Shown: positions 42,166-54,460 of the stretch, in pieces
Layout: each line of letters starts with the position of its first letter
How positions within the stretch are numbered: the first letter of the stretch is position 1
Origin: Caldilineae bacterium
Lineage (GTDB): Bacteria > Chloroflexota > Anaerolineae > Epilineales > Epilineaceae
Direction: 5' to 3'
NCBI GenBank assembly: GCA_020634625.1
Contig: JACKBJ010000011.1
Location: 1-64,000 of the forward strand
DNA length: 64,000 bases
The notes under the pieces: model-generated
Told to the model about the DNA's origin: nothing
Seen by the model: the letters and a program-made list of their open reading frames with translations, nothing else
The model's database searches: none
Translations under genes and position numbers: made by a program

Positions 42166-44382
42166 GTGAACCGTCGCACGCGCGCCCTGTGCCTCGCGGC
42201 GCTGCTCGCCACGTCGATCCTGTCGATTCTGGCCGGCCTGGCCGAGCCCCAGCCGCCCGGTCGGGCCCAGGCGCCCGGCACGGCCGACCTGGTCGTCGAC
42301 TTCGGCGACGGCCGGGTCCGCGTCGACCGTGTCGCGGTCGTCAGCGGCAGCACCGGGCTCGAGCTGCTGCAGCGCAGCGACCTGGAGCTGGCGTTGTCCA
42401 ACGGGGCGGTCTGCGGCATCGACGGCGTCGGCTGCCCGGCCAGCGACTGCTTCTGCGCCTGCCGGGATCTGGCGAACTGCCGCTTCTGGGGCTATCACGA
42501 CGGCCTCGAGGACGGGGCCTGGCAGGCCTACGAGATCGGGGCCGGGGAGAGCCGGATCGGTCCGGGCGCCGTCGAGGGCTGGGTCTGGGGACGGCCGGAG
42601 CCGGTCCTCGCGCCGCGCTCGATGCGCGCTGCGCTGCTGGCCGCCGACTGGCTGGCTGGCTTCCAGACGGCTTCCGGGGGGCTGGCCGATCACCCGGGCT
42701 TCACGGTCGAGGCGATCGCGGGCTTCCGCGGCGCCGGCATCCCGCTGCTCGGCCCGCAGGCCGATGCCGGCCGTGGGCTGGCCGACTTCCTGGCGGCCCA
42801 GGCCGGCGTCTACGCCGCGGATGGCGCGGCGCCGGCCGGCAAGGCCCTGGCCGGCGTCGTCGCGGCCGGCCTGGACCCGCGCCGGCTGGCCGGCGGCGAC
42901 CTGATCGCCCGGGTCGAGGCGACCTATTCGCCGACCAGCCGCTGGTACGGTGCCTCGGTCTGGGACCAGGCCTGGGCCATCATCGGCCTGCGGGCGGCCG
43001 GCCGGCCGGTCCCGCCGGAGGCGGTCGCGGCGCTGGCTTCGGCGAGTGCCGCCAGTGGCGCCTGGGGCGGCATGCCCATGGCCGAGGCCGCCGACGGCGA
43101 CAGCACCGGCCTGGTCCTGCAGGCCCTGGCGGCCGCCGGGGCCAGGGCCGAGCAGCCGGAGGTGGCCGCCGCCCTGAGCTGGCTGGAGGGCATGCGTCAG
43201 GCCGACGGCGGCTTCGCCCACGAGCGGCCCGAGGACGGCAGCAACCTCAACGCGACCGCGCTGATCGTGCAGGGGCTGATCGGCCTCGGGCTCGACCCGT
43301 CCGACCCGCGCTGGACCCGGGTGGACCGCTCGCCGCTGGACTACCTGACCAGCCGGCAGCAGCCCGACGGCCGTCTGCAGTTCGCGGCCGAGCCGGTGGA
43401 GGTCTCGGACCTGGTGGCCAGCCTGCAGGGCCTGCCGGCCATGGCGGGCCGGAGCATGCCCTTGGCGGGCCGGCGCGTGGCCGTCGAGGCCGCCCGCGAC
43501 TGGATGCGCGAGCAACGCGATGTCGAGGGCGCCTTCCTGGGCTTCAACCCCGGCGCCAGCATCGACGCCGTGCTGGCCCTGGCGGCGGCGGGGCTCGAGC
43601 CCGAGGCGCTCGGCGCGCCGAGCGGGGGCGCGGTGCCCGGCGTCGCGGGCTACCTCGCCTCGGTCGCGGCGGACTACGCGGGCCGCGGGCCCAGCGCGGC
43701 CGGCAAGCTGAGCGCGGGCGCCGTGGCCTTGGGCGCCGATCCCCGCGACTTCGGCGGCGTCGACCTGGTGGCGCGAATCCAGAGCAGCTATCAGCCGATC
43801 AGCGGCACCTTCGGCGCCGGTGGCACCTGGGATCAAGCCTGGGCCCTGATCGGTCTGGCGGCGGCCGAGGCGCCCATCCCGGCCGAGGCGGTCGAGGCCC
43901 TGCGCCGCGCGGCGGCCGAGGGCGGCGGCTGGGGCTTCGAGGCCGGCGCCGCGGCGGCCGATGCCGACAGCACCGGCCTGGCCCTGCAGGCGCTCGCCGC
44001 CGCCGGTCTGGACCCCTCCGATTCGAGCGCCCGGGCCGGGCTGGCCTTCCTGCAGGCGACCCAACTGGAGGACGGCGGCTGGGGCGAGGCCAGCGCCAAC
44101 GCCGGCTCGACTGCCTTGGCGATCGGGGGCCTGGTCGCCATGGGGCAGCACGTCGACGGCGCCGGCTGGATGCGCGGCCGGCCCGGCGCGGCCCTGCGGC
44201 GCGGCCCGATCGAGAGCCTGCAGGCCCTGCAGTCGCCGGGCGGCGGCTTCCCGGGCTTCAGCGGCCCGGAGGACCCCCATTCGACCTACGCCGCCCTCTT
44301 GGGCCTGAGCGCCCGGGCCCTGCCGGTCCGGCCCCTGGCCCAGGCGCCGCTCTACCTGCCCGTCCTGACCCGCAACCGGTGA
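42166..44382 (+). CDS. Secreted transcobalamin-like protein: DUF4430-type beta domain plus alpha/alpha toroid
   Basis: 738 residues. A signal sequence (about 5-35) is followed at about 46-150 by a DUF4430-like beta domain (TGLELLQRS...GAVEGWVWG) with several Cys (CFCACRD). A long alpha/alpha-toroid region at about 165-690 has recurring QW-like turns such as DGGFAHE, DGGWGEAS and GGGFPGFSG. The end is LYLPVLTRNR. Animal intrinsic factor and transcobalamin combine the same two folds, toroid first; here the order is reversed. The B12 riboswitch above supports cobalamin binding. GTG 42166 is chosen because AGGAGGAGG is six bases before it. Confidence 0.72.
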   Translation: MNRRTRALCLAALLATSILSILAGLAEPQPPGRAQAPGTADLVVDFGDGRVRVDRVAVVSGSTGLELLQRSDLELALSNGAVCGIDGVGCPASDCFCACRDLANCRFWGYHDGLEDGAWQAYEIGAGESRIGPGAVEGWVWGRPEPVLAPRSMRAALLAADWLAGFQTASGGLADHPGFTVEAIAGFRGAGIPLLGPQADAGRGLADFLAAQAGVYAADGAAPAGKALAGVVAAGLDPRRLAGGDLIARVEATYSPTSRWYGASVWDQAWAIIGLRAAGRPVPPEAVAALASASAASGAWGGMPMAEAADGDSTGLVLQALAAAGARAEQPEVAAALSWLEGMRQADGGFAHERPEDGSNLNATALIVQGLIGLGLDPSDPRWTRVDRSPLDYLTSRQQPDGRLQFAAEPVEVSDLVASLQGLPAMAGRSMPLAGRRVAVEAARDWMREQRDVEGAFLGFNPGASIDAVLALAAAGLEPEALGAPSGGAVPGVAGYLASVAADYAGRGPSAAGKLSAGAVALGADPRDFGGVDLVARIQSSYQPISGTFGAGGTWDQAWALIGLAAAEAPIPAEAVEALRRAAAEGGGWGFEAGAAAADADSTGLALQALAAAGLDPSDSSARAGLAFLQATQLEDGGWGEASANAGSTALAIGGLVAMGQHVDGAGWMRGRPGAALRRGPIESLQALQSPGGGFPGFSGPEDPHSTYAALLGLSARALPVRPLAQAPLYLPVLTRNR

Positions 44383-44387
44383 GGGCC

Positions 44388-45530
44388 ATGCGCGCGCGCC
44401 AGCAGGGAGGTGGACGGCCGGCGCTGCCGAGCGGTCCGATCCGCCTGCTCCTGCTCGTCGCCTGGCTCGGCTTTGGCGCCGGCCTGCAGGTCCAGGCCCA
44501 GCCGGAGCCGGCGCGTGCCGGCCTGGTGATCCAGGATGCCAGCGGCCGGGTGCGGAGCTACTGCATCGCGCTGAACGGCCCCGAGGTCAGCGGCCTCGAG
44601 CTGCTTCAGCAGAGCGGCGAGGCGCTGGCCTGGCAGGCCGTCGCCCTGGGCAGCATGGTCTGTCGCATCGGCGACACGGGTTGCGACTATCCGGCCCAGG
44701 CCTGCTGGTGCCATTGCCGGAGCCTGGGCGGCGACTGCCGCTACTGGGCCTACCACAAGCTCGAGGACGGGGACTGGACCTATGCCATCGTGGGGCCCTC
44801 GGCGCGCCGGCTGCATGCCGGCGACGTCGATGGCTGGGCCTGGGGACCGGGCAGCCTGGTATCGGGGGCCACGCCGCCGCTGATGACCTTCGCCGAGATC
44901 TGCGCCGCCCCCGCGGCCCGCGGCCTCGGGACGGCGACGGCGCCCTCCCGCCCGGCCCCTCCGGCGACCGAAGGCCCCGCTCCAGGGTCGGGCGCCGCCC
45001 CCGCGGCGACCCCCCCGACGCCAGCCGACGGCCCGGGTCGTCGGCTCCTCTCGACCCGGGTCGTGCCGACCCCGGCCCCTTCGAGCCGCGGCGGCTCCGT
45101 CCCGGCGACGGCGACCCCGATGCCGTCGCCGCGCCGCCCAGGCGACTCCGGCGCCGCGGACGGCGCGCCCAGCCCGGGCCCATCGCGGGGCGGGGTCGAT
45201 CTCGACGCGACCCGTCCGGCGGCCGCGACGGCACCGGCCCGCGCCGATGGGACCGGGGCCTCGGCCGCGTCGGAGGTCGCCGCGGCACCGGGCATGGCCG
45301 CGCGGGATGCCGCGCAGGGTGCAGCGCGCGACCCGAGCCATGGCGCGGAGCCGCTCGGACCCGGCGATCGGGGCGCGGTCACGGGCCAGGCCGGCGCGGC
45401 GCCCGACTCGGTCCCGCCGTCGAGCCGCGCGGTCGCGGCCGGGCTCGACCTGCGTTCGATCCTCGGCTATGCGCTCTTCGCGCTGGTCTTCCTCGGACTC
45501 GCCGGCCTCGCCCTGAGCGGCCGCGACTGA
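44388..45530 (+). CDS. Membrane-anchored DUF4430-like protein, putative cobalamin receptor
   Basis: 380 residues. A signal helix (about 18-37) precedes one DUF4430-like beta domain (about 45-160) with ISGLELLQQSG-type and VDGWAWGPG motifs and a Cys-rich turn (CWCHCRSLGGDC), close to the first domain of the preceding gene. A disordered Ala/Pro/Thr linker of about 180 residues follows, then a C-terminal helix (LGYALFALVFLGLAGLALS) ending in GRD. It lies five bases after the toroid gene and eight before the transporter gene. It may hold captured B12 near the transporter; this is inferred from position and domains. Confidence 0.65.
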   Translation: MRARQQGGGRPALPSGPIRLLLLVAWLGFGAGLQVQAQPEPARAGLVIQDASGRVRSYCIALNGPEVSGLELLQQSGEALAWQAVALGSMVCRIGDTGCDYPAQACWCHCRSLGGDCRYWAYHKLEDGDWTYAIVGPSARRLHAGDVDGWAWGPGSLVSGATPPLMTFAEICAAPAARGLGTATAPSRPAPPATEGPAPGSGAAPAATPPTPADGPGRRLLSTRVVPTPAPSSRGGSVPATATPMPSPRRPGDSGAADGAPSPGPSRGGVDLDATRPAAATAPARADGTGASAASEVAAAPGMAARDAAQGAARDPSHGAEPLGPGDRGAVTGQAGAAPDSVPPSSRAVAAGLDLRSILGYALFALVFLGLAGLALSGRD

Positions 45531-45537
45531 GCCGGCC

Positions 45538-49224
<3,687 letters not shown>

Positions 49225-49252
49225 GGCCGCGACCGAGAGCCGGCCGGGGGCC

Positions 49253-51922
49253 TCAGACCGGCAGGATCCGAACCGCCTTCCAGCAGGCCATCGCGTCCAC
49301 CAGGCGCTGGGGCCGCGCCGTCTCCGGCCCGCCGGTGGCATCGGCCGGCAGCTCGGCGGCATCCTGCAGCCAGCCGGCGGCCTTGGCCTCGGCGCGCAGC
49401 TCGACGGCGAACTCGGCCGGAGAGCGGCCGGCCGTCTCGACGCGACGGCGCAGGTCGGTCAGGCCCAGCACCGCGGCGTGGAAGGCGCCCGAGATCTCCT
49501 CGGGCAGGCTCGGCTCGATGCCCTCGTGGGCGTCGGAGCGGCCGTCGACCAGGCGGGTCAGCTGCCACCACCAGGCGACGGCGGCCTCGGGCGCGTCCTC
49601 TCCGGACAGGAGGTGGACGTCCCTGCCGGCCATGGCCTCGGCGCTCAGCCGGCGCGCCCGCACGTTCAGCGCGAAGTCGGCCGCGCTGTCCAGCGCGGCG
49701 CGATAGAACTGGGCCACGTCGGCGAAGCTGCGGCTGAAGCCGGCCGGCGGCAGGTCGCGCCGCACCTGACGGCCGTAGCCCTTGCTGGTCAGGCGCTCGT
49801 CGAGGATGGCCACCACCCCGCGGTCGGCGGCGCGGCGGATCAGCCGGCCGAAGCCCTGCTTCAGGGTCAACGTCATCAACGGCAGCATGTAGTCGCCGAA
49901 GCTGCTGCCCTCGGCCTGCTCGATGGCGCGCATGCGCGCCTCGTGCAGCGGGTCGCCCGGCGAGGGGAAGGGCAGCTTGTCCAGCACCACCAGGCTCAGG
50001 TCCTCGCCCGGGATGTCGACGCCCTCCCAGAAGGAGCGGGTGGCCAGGAGCACGCTGTGCGGGGTGTCGCGGAACCAGTCGAGCAGGGCCTCGCGCGGGG
50101 CGTCGCCCTGGGCCCGCAGCGGCCAGGGGCAGCGGCCCCAGACCTGCGCGGCCGCCGCGTCCTCGAGCTCGAAGGCCGGGTCGAGCAGGGCGCGGGTCTG
50201 CTGCAGGCCGGTCCAGCTGGTGAAGAGGCAGAGCGCCCGGCCGCGGCTGAGCTCGAGCAGGCGGGCGATCTCGTCGGCCACGTCGGCGTAGTATCGGTCG
50301 CGGTTGGCCCAGCTGTAGGCGCTCAGCTGCGGCTGGTAGAGCAGGGCCTGGCTGGGGTAGTCGAAGACCGGCGGCGTGACCAGCTCCGGTCCGACCCGGG
50401 TCAGGCCGCAACGCTCGCGGAAGTGCGCGAAGCCGCGGCCGGCGGCCAGGGTGGCGCTGGTGCAGACGACCGTGCGCCGCTCGACGCCGAAGAGGTGCTG
50501 CGCCAGGCCGAGGGCCGGCGTGATCGGCGCGGCATGCACCATCAGCCGCAGGTTGCGCCGACCGAAGACCGGCTCGGCATAGCGCACCACCTGCGCGTCG
50601 CGCCGGCTCGAGGCTACCGCGGCCAGCTTGTCGGCCAGGCTGCTCAGGTTGGAGATGGCCAGGTCGTAGACCCGCGCGCGGGATCCGTCGTCGCCCAGCT
50701 CCGAGAGGCGACCGATGCCCAGCGCGGCCCCGCCGCCGGCCGGCGTCGCGCCAGGCTCGGAACCAGGCGGCGCTTCAGGCCCGGCGCCGTCCGCCCCGCT
50801 CCGCGCCTCGGTCGCCTCGGCGTCCGGCCCGGCCCCGCCGGCCTCGAAGGGCCAGTCCGGGTCGGGCTCGCCGCCCACCGCCGCCAGCTTCGAGGCGGCC
50901 TTGTAGGGGTGTTGGTCCTGCATCCGCTGCGCCAGGCGCTTGAGCCGGCGGGCCAGCTCGCGCATGCGGGGCAGATCGACCTCGATGCGCCAGGCGCCCG
51001 TCTCGGGGCCGGCGTCGTCGCGCAGGCGGCGCAGCTCGTCGAAGGCCAACCGGGCCTCGAAGCGCAGCTCGTCGAGGGCGTCGGCGTCGACGTGCTCGCG
51101 ATAGGTGCCGCGCTGCAGCAAGGCCTCGACCGCATGGTCGCTGACCTCGACCTCGAAGACCGCGGTGGCGGTGTCGACCAGGTGATGGGCCTCGTCGATG
51201 ACGTAGATGGCGGCCGGAGGCAGAATGCGCTCGCCGGCCTCGCCCAGCTGCAGGGCCGTCAGGAGCAGGTGGTGGTTGGTGATGACGACGTCGGCCATCG
51301 CCGCCGCGTCGCGCATCTGGTTGACGAAGCAGGCGTCGTCCCAGTAGGGACAGGCGCCCTGGATGCAGTCGTCGGTGAAGCTGACCACGCGCGGGCGCAG
51401 GTCGGGCGCCATCAGGAAGGGCAGCTCGTCGACGTCGCCGGTCTCGGTCTCGGCCAGCCAGCCCTTGAGCTGCTCGACCTGCTGGTCCTCGCCGTCCAGC
51501 ACCGACAGCAGCTGGCGCTCGACCCGCTCCTTGTCCCACTTCCAGGGGCAGACGTAGTTGCTGCGGCCCTTGACCAGGACCGAGCTGACCGAGCGGCCGA
51601 CGATGCGGCTGGCCAGCGGCACGTCCTTGGCGTGCAGCTGCTGCTGCAGCGACTTGTTGGCCGTGGCGATGATCACCTTGCGGCCCGAGAGCAGGGCCGG
51701 GACCAGGTAGGCCAGCGACTTGCCGGTGCCGGTGGGCGCCTCGATGAGGCCGTTGTTGCGCGACAGGATGGCCGTCCGGACCGCCTCGGCCATGGCCAGC
51801 TGGCTGGGGCGCGACTCGTAGCCGCGGATGACCTCGGCGGCGCGGCCGCCGGGGCCGAGGTAGTCGGACAGGTCGATCGCGTCGAGGCCGGGCTCGGGCC
51901 TGGCGGGGCTGGGGGCGGGCAT
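49253..51922 (-). CDS. dinG: DinG-family ATP-dependent DNA helicase (XPD-like, Fe-S)
   Basis: 889 residues of the superfamily 2 XPD/DinG group. The P-loop EAPTGTGKS has K68, the Walker B box is VIDEAHH, and later motifs include FTSWTG and QGFGRLIRR. Four cysteines between the P-loop and DEAH box (one in NYVCPW, then CIQGACPYWDDAC) fit the 4Fe-4S cluster of these helicases. The family unwinds DNA 5' to 3' and helps with damaged or structured substrates. An insertion of about 60 low-complexity residues lies near 360-420. A TAGAAT box six bases before the ATG suggests a leaderless transcript; GGAGG directly abuts the ATG. Confidence 0.9.
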   Translation of the reverse strand: MPAPSPARPEPGLDAIDLSDYLGPGGRAAEVIRGYESRPSQLAMAEAVRTAILSRNNGLIEAPTGTGKSLAYLVPALLSGRKVIIATANKSLQQQLHAKDVPLASRIVGRSVSSVLVKGRSNYVCPWKWDKERVERQLLSVLDGEDQQVEQLKGWLAETETGDVDELPFLMAPDLRPRVVSFTDDCIQGACPYWDDACFVNQMRDAAAMADVVITNHHLLLTALQLGEAGERILPPAAIYVIDEAHHLVDTATAVFEVEVSDHAVEALLQRGTYREHVDADALDELRFEARLAFDELRRLRDDAGPETGAWRIEVDLPRMRELARRLKRLAQRMQDQHPYKAASKLAAVGGEPDPDWPFEAGGAGPDAEATEARSGADGAGPEAPPGSEPGATPAGGGAALGIGRLSELGDDGSRARVYDLAISNLSSLADKLAAVASSRRDAQVVRYAEPVFGRRNLRLMVHAAPITPALGLAQHLFGVERRTVVCTSATLAAGRGFAHFRERCGLTRVGPELVTPPVFDYPSQALLYQPQLSAYSWANRDRYYADVADEIARLLELSRGRALCLFTSWTGLQQTRALLDPAFELEDAAAAQVWGRCPWPLRAQGDAPREALLDWFRDTPHSVLLATRSFWEGVDIPGEDLSLVVLDKLPFPSPGDPLHEARMRAIEQAEGSSFGDYMLPLMTLTLKQGFGRLIRRAADRGVVAILDERLTSKGYGRQVRRDLPPAGFSRSFADVAQFYRAALDSAADFALNVRARRLSAEAMAGRDVHLLSGEDAPEAAVAWWWQLTRLVDGRSDAHEGIEPSLPEEISGAFHAAVLGLTDLRRRVETAGRSPAEFAVELRAEAKAAGWLQDAAELPADATGGPETARPQRLVDAMACWKAVRILPV

Positions 51923-51928
51923 CCTCCG

Positions 51929-51957
51929 ATTCTAGATCATGGGTTCTAGGGCGCCAA
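51929..51957 (-). promoter_or_regulatory. Promoter for the DinG-type helicase gene
   Basis: On the minus strand, TTGGCG (51952-51957), a 17-base spacer and TAGAAT (51929-51934). Only six bases separate the -10 box from ATG 51922, so the message is probably leaderless. Confidence 0.6.
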
Positions 51958-52016
51958 TCCCGGCTCCGCGATCCCCGGCCGCGCCGGGCGCCGTCCGGAA
52001 CCCGTCCCTCCGACGA

Positions 52017-52066
52017 AACTCGGCCGCGCCACGAACCGGGTTCGATCCGTGGAGCTGCGCCGAGTT
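52017..52066. repeat. Imperfect hairpin between the aldo/keto reductase and helicase genes
   Basis: Outer arms AACTCGGC (52017-52024) and GCCGAGTT (52059-52066) pair perfectly; CCAC/GTGG and GAACC/GGTTC pair further in. Flanking words CCGGAAC and GTTCCGG extend it outward. It could end minus-strand transcription after the reductase gene, or be a small repeat element. Confidence 0.5.
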
Positions 52067-52082
52067 CCGGCGCATGGCGAAC

Positions 52083-53063
52083 TCAGTGCCCCAGCACCGG
52101 ATGGGGCAGGTAGGGCGCCTCGAGCCGCGCGGTCTCCGCCGCGTCGAGCGCGATGTCGAGCGCGGCCACCGCCTGCTCGAGGTGCTCGAGTCGGGTCGCG
52201 CCGACGATGGGCGCGCTGACGCCGGGCTGGTGCAGCAGCCAGGCCAGGGCCACCTGGGCCGGGGCCAGGCCACGCGCCTCGGCCAGCGCCACCACCGCGT
52301 CGACCACCTCGAAGTCGGCGCCCTGGTAGTACATGCGGTGCGCGAAGTCGTCGCTGCGGGCGCGCCGGGTCGGGCCTTCGCCGGCCGCGCGCGCGCGGTT
52401 GCCGGCCAGGAAGCCGCGCGCCAGCGGGCTCCAGGGGATCAAGCCCACGCCCTCGGCCCGGCAGAGGGGCAGCATCTCGCGCTCCTCCTCGCGGTAGACC
52501 AGGTTGTAGTGGTTCTGCATGCTGACGAAGCGGCTCCAGCCCCGGGTGTCGCTCAGGCAGAGCGCCTGGGCGAACTGCCAGGCGTACATGCTCGAGGCGC
52601 CGATGTAGCGCACCTTGCCCGAGCGCACCAGAGTGTCGAGGGCCTCGAGCGTCTCCGCGATCGGCGTCTCGGGGTCGTAGCGGTGGATCTGGTAGAGGTC
52701 GATGTGGTCGACGCCCAGGCGGCGCAGGCTGGCCTCGGCCGCGTCGAGGATGTGCTTGCGCGACAGCCCGCCGGCATTGGGGCCGCCGCCGGTCGGGAAG
52801 AAGACCTTGGTGGCGATGACCAGCTCCTCGCGCCGGCCGAAGTCGCGCAGCGCGCGACCGGTGACCTCCTCGCTGACGCCGGCCGAGTACATGTCGGCCG
52901 TGTCGAAGAAGTTCACGCCCAGCTCGATCGCGCGGCGGATGATCGGCCGGCTCTCGTCCTCGTCCAGCACCCAGTCGCGCCAACGCGAGCTGCCGTAGCT
53001 CATCATGCCCAGGCAGATCCGCGAGACCTTCAAGCCGCTCCGGCCCAGCCGGGTGTAGTGCAC
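52083..53063 (-). CDS. Aldo/keto reductase
   Basis: 326 residues, a TIM-barrel NAD(P)H-dependent oxidoreductase. Three of the catalytic residues are clear: D54 (FFDTADMY), Y59 and K86 (IATKVFF); the fourth, His, fits LYQIHRYD. The cofactor end has GATRLEHLEQA. The sequence is closest in feel to the large bacterial group acting on aldehydes and ketones of unknown identity. The start is GTG 53063 with AGGAG upstream. It follows the aminotransferase gene by nine bases, so the two are probably co-transcribed. Confidence 0.88.
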   Translation of the reverse strand: MHYTRLGRSGLKVSRICLGMMSYGSSRWRDWVLDEDESRPIIRRAIELGVNFFDTADMYSAGVSEEVTGRALRDFGRREELVIATKVFFPTGGGPNAGGLSRKHILDAAEASLRRLGVDHIDLYQIHRYDPETPIAETLEALDTLVRSGKVRYIGASSMYAWQFAQALCLSDTRGWSRFVSMQNHYNLVYREEEREMLPLCRAEGVGLIPWSPLARGFLAGNRARAAGEGPTRRARSDDFAHRMYYQGADFEVVDAVVALAEARGLAPAQVALAWLLHQPGVSAPIVGATRLEHLEQAVAALDIALDAAETARLEAPYLPHPVLGH

Positions 53064-53072
53064 CGTAGGCTC

Positions 53073-54371
53073 CTAGGGTTGCGTTTCGGGGCGGGCGACC
53101 GAGCGCCCGTCCAGGATCGGCGCCAGCAGCTCGATCAGCCGATCGACCTCCTCGAGCCGGTTGTAGTGGACCAGCGAGACGCGCACGACCCCGTCGCGCG
53201 CGTGCAGGCCCAGGTCGGAGATCAGGCGGTGCGCGTAGAAGTGGCCGAAGCGGATGCCGACGCCGTGGGGGTCGACCGCCTCGACGATGGCGGAGGAAGG
53301 CAGGCGCGCGTGCACGAAGCTGATCGTCGGCACGCGCAGCGCGCGGTCGGGCTCGGGCCGGCCGACGATCGTCAGGTCCGATCGTTCGCGCAGGAAGGCC
53401 AGCAGGCGCTCGGCCAGCCGCTCCTCCTGGGCCGCGATGGCCTGCCAGGCAGCCTCGCGCGAGGCCCGGGCGCTCGGCGCGGCGTCGGAGCCGTTCCGGG
53501 TCGACTCGGCGCCCAGCACCTGGCGGCCCAGGTCCTCCAGGTAGTCGAGCACGCCGGCGCTGCCCCAGGCCAGCTCGTAGCTGGCGTTGCCCGGCTCGAG
53601 CTTGCCCGGGATGTCCGCCGGTCCGTAGAAGAAGTGGTTGGCCACGCCGAGCCGCAGGAAGGGCTCGCGCCGGGCGAAGAGCATGGCCATGTGCGGCCCA
53701 TAGACCTTGTAGAGGCTGAGCGCGTAGAAGTCGACCCCCAGGGCCTGCACGTCGACCGCCCGGTGCGGCGCATGGGCCACGCCGTCGATGCAGACCAGGG
53801 CGCCGACGGCGTGCGCGCGGTCGGCGATCGCGCGGACCGGGTGGATCGAGCCCAGGATGTTGGACACGTGGCCGACCGCCACCAACCGCGTGCGCGGCCC
53901 CAGCAGGGCCTCCAGCCCCTCCAGCGCCAGCTCGCCGGTCCGGGCATCCCGCTCCCAGAAGCGGATGCGCGCGCCGGCCGCTTCCAGGGCCAGCCAGCAG
54001 CCGATGTTGGCCTCGTGGTCCACCCGGCTCACCACGACCTCGTCGCCCGGCACCAGGCTCGGGGCGAAGGACTGGGCCAGCAGCCTCAACAGCAGGGTGG
54101 TCGAGGGCCCCAGGACCACCTCTTCGGGCGAAGGGGCGTTGACCAGCTCGCCCAGGCGCCGGCGGGCCTCGGCGTAGCGCGCCCCGGCCTGGGCCGAGAC
54201 CGCATAGCTCGCGCCGAGCTGCACGTTGCTGCTCAGCAGGTAGTCGTGGATGCGATCCGCCACCGAAGCCAGCGTCAACGAGCCGCCGGCGTTGTCCATG
54301 AAGACCTGCCGGCCCGCGAGCGCCGGGAAGCGACGCCGAACGAAGTCCAGATCCAGCGTTGCCCGGTCCAT
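53073..54371 (-). CDS. Class V aminotransferase (cysteine desulfurase-like)
   Basis: 432 residues. The PLP fold is seen from FMDNAGGSL at the N-terminus through VSRVDHEANIGCW, DGVAHAPH (PLP-contacting Asp/His) and LSLYKVYGPH, where the Lys should form the Schiff base. The sequence is in the group of cysteine-desulfurase-like enzymes with unclear substrates. No catalytic Cys loop like that of IscS is evident, so a desulfurase role is not supported. ATG 54371 is chosen because GGAGG lies about eight bases before it; a longer frame to 54443 has only low-complexity sequence. Confidence 0.82.
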   Translation of the reverse strand: MDRATLDLDFVRRRFPALAGRQVFMDNAGGSLTLASVADRIHDYLLSSNVQLGASYAVSAQAGARYAEARRRLGELVNAPSPEEVVLGPSTTLLLRLLAQSFAPSLVPGDEVVVSRVDHEANIGCWLALEAAGARIRFWERDARTGELALEGLEALLGPRTRLVAVGHVSNILGSIHPVRAIADRAHAVGALVCIDGVAHAPHRAVDVQALGVDFYALSLYKVYGPHMAMLFARREPFLRLGVANHFFYGPADIPGKLEPGNASYELAWGSAGVLDYLEDLGRQVLGAESTRNGSDAAPSARASREAAWQAIAAQEERLAERLLAFLRERSDLTIVGRPEPDRALRVPTISFVHARLPSSAIVEAVDPHGVGIRFGHFYAHRLISDLGLHARDGVVRVSLVHYNRLEEVDRLIELLAPILDGRSVARPETQP

Positions 54372-54460
54372 GCCTGCCTCCGCGTGTGCCGCGCGACGCG
54401 CGCGCGAGGGGGGATGGGCGGGCGCCGACGCGCCGGACGCCACCTTCGAGGCGCCGGCGC

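Noticed and set aside
52031..52062. A tRNA T-loop-like GGTTCGATCC
   Set aside because: No acceptor stem, anticodon arm or D-arm can be drawn around it; it is part of the local hairpin.
53073..54371. A true cysteine desulfurase (IscS/SufS)
   Set aside because: I see no catalytic Cys loop and there are no iron-sulfur assembly genes next to it.
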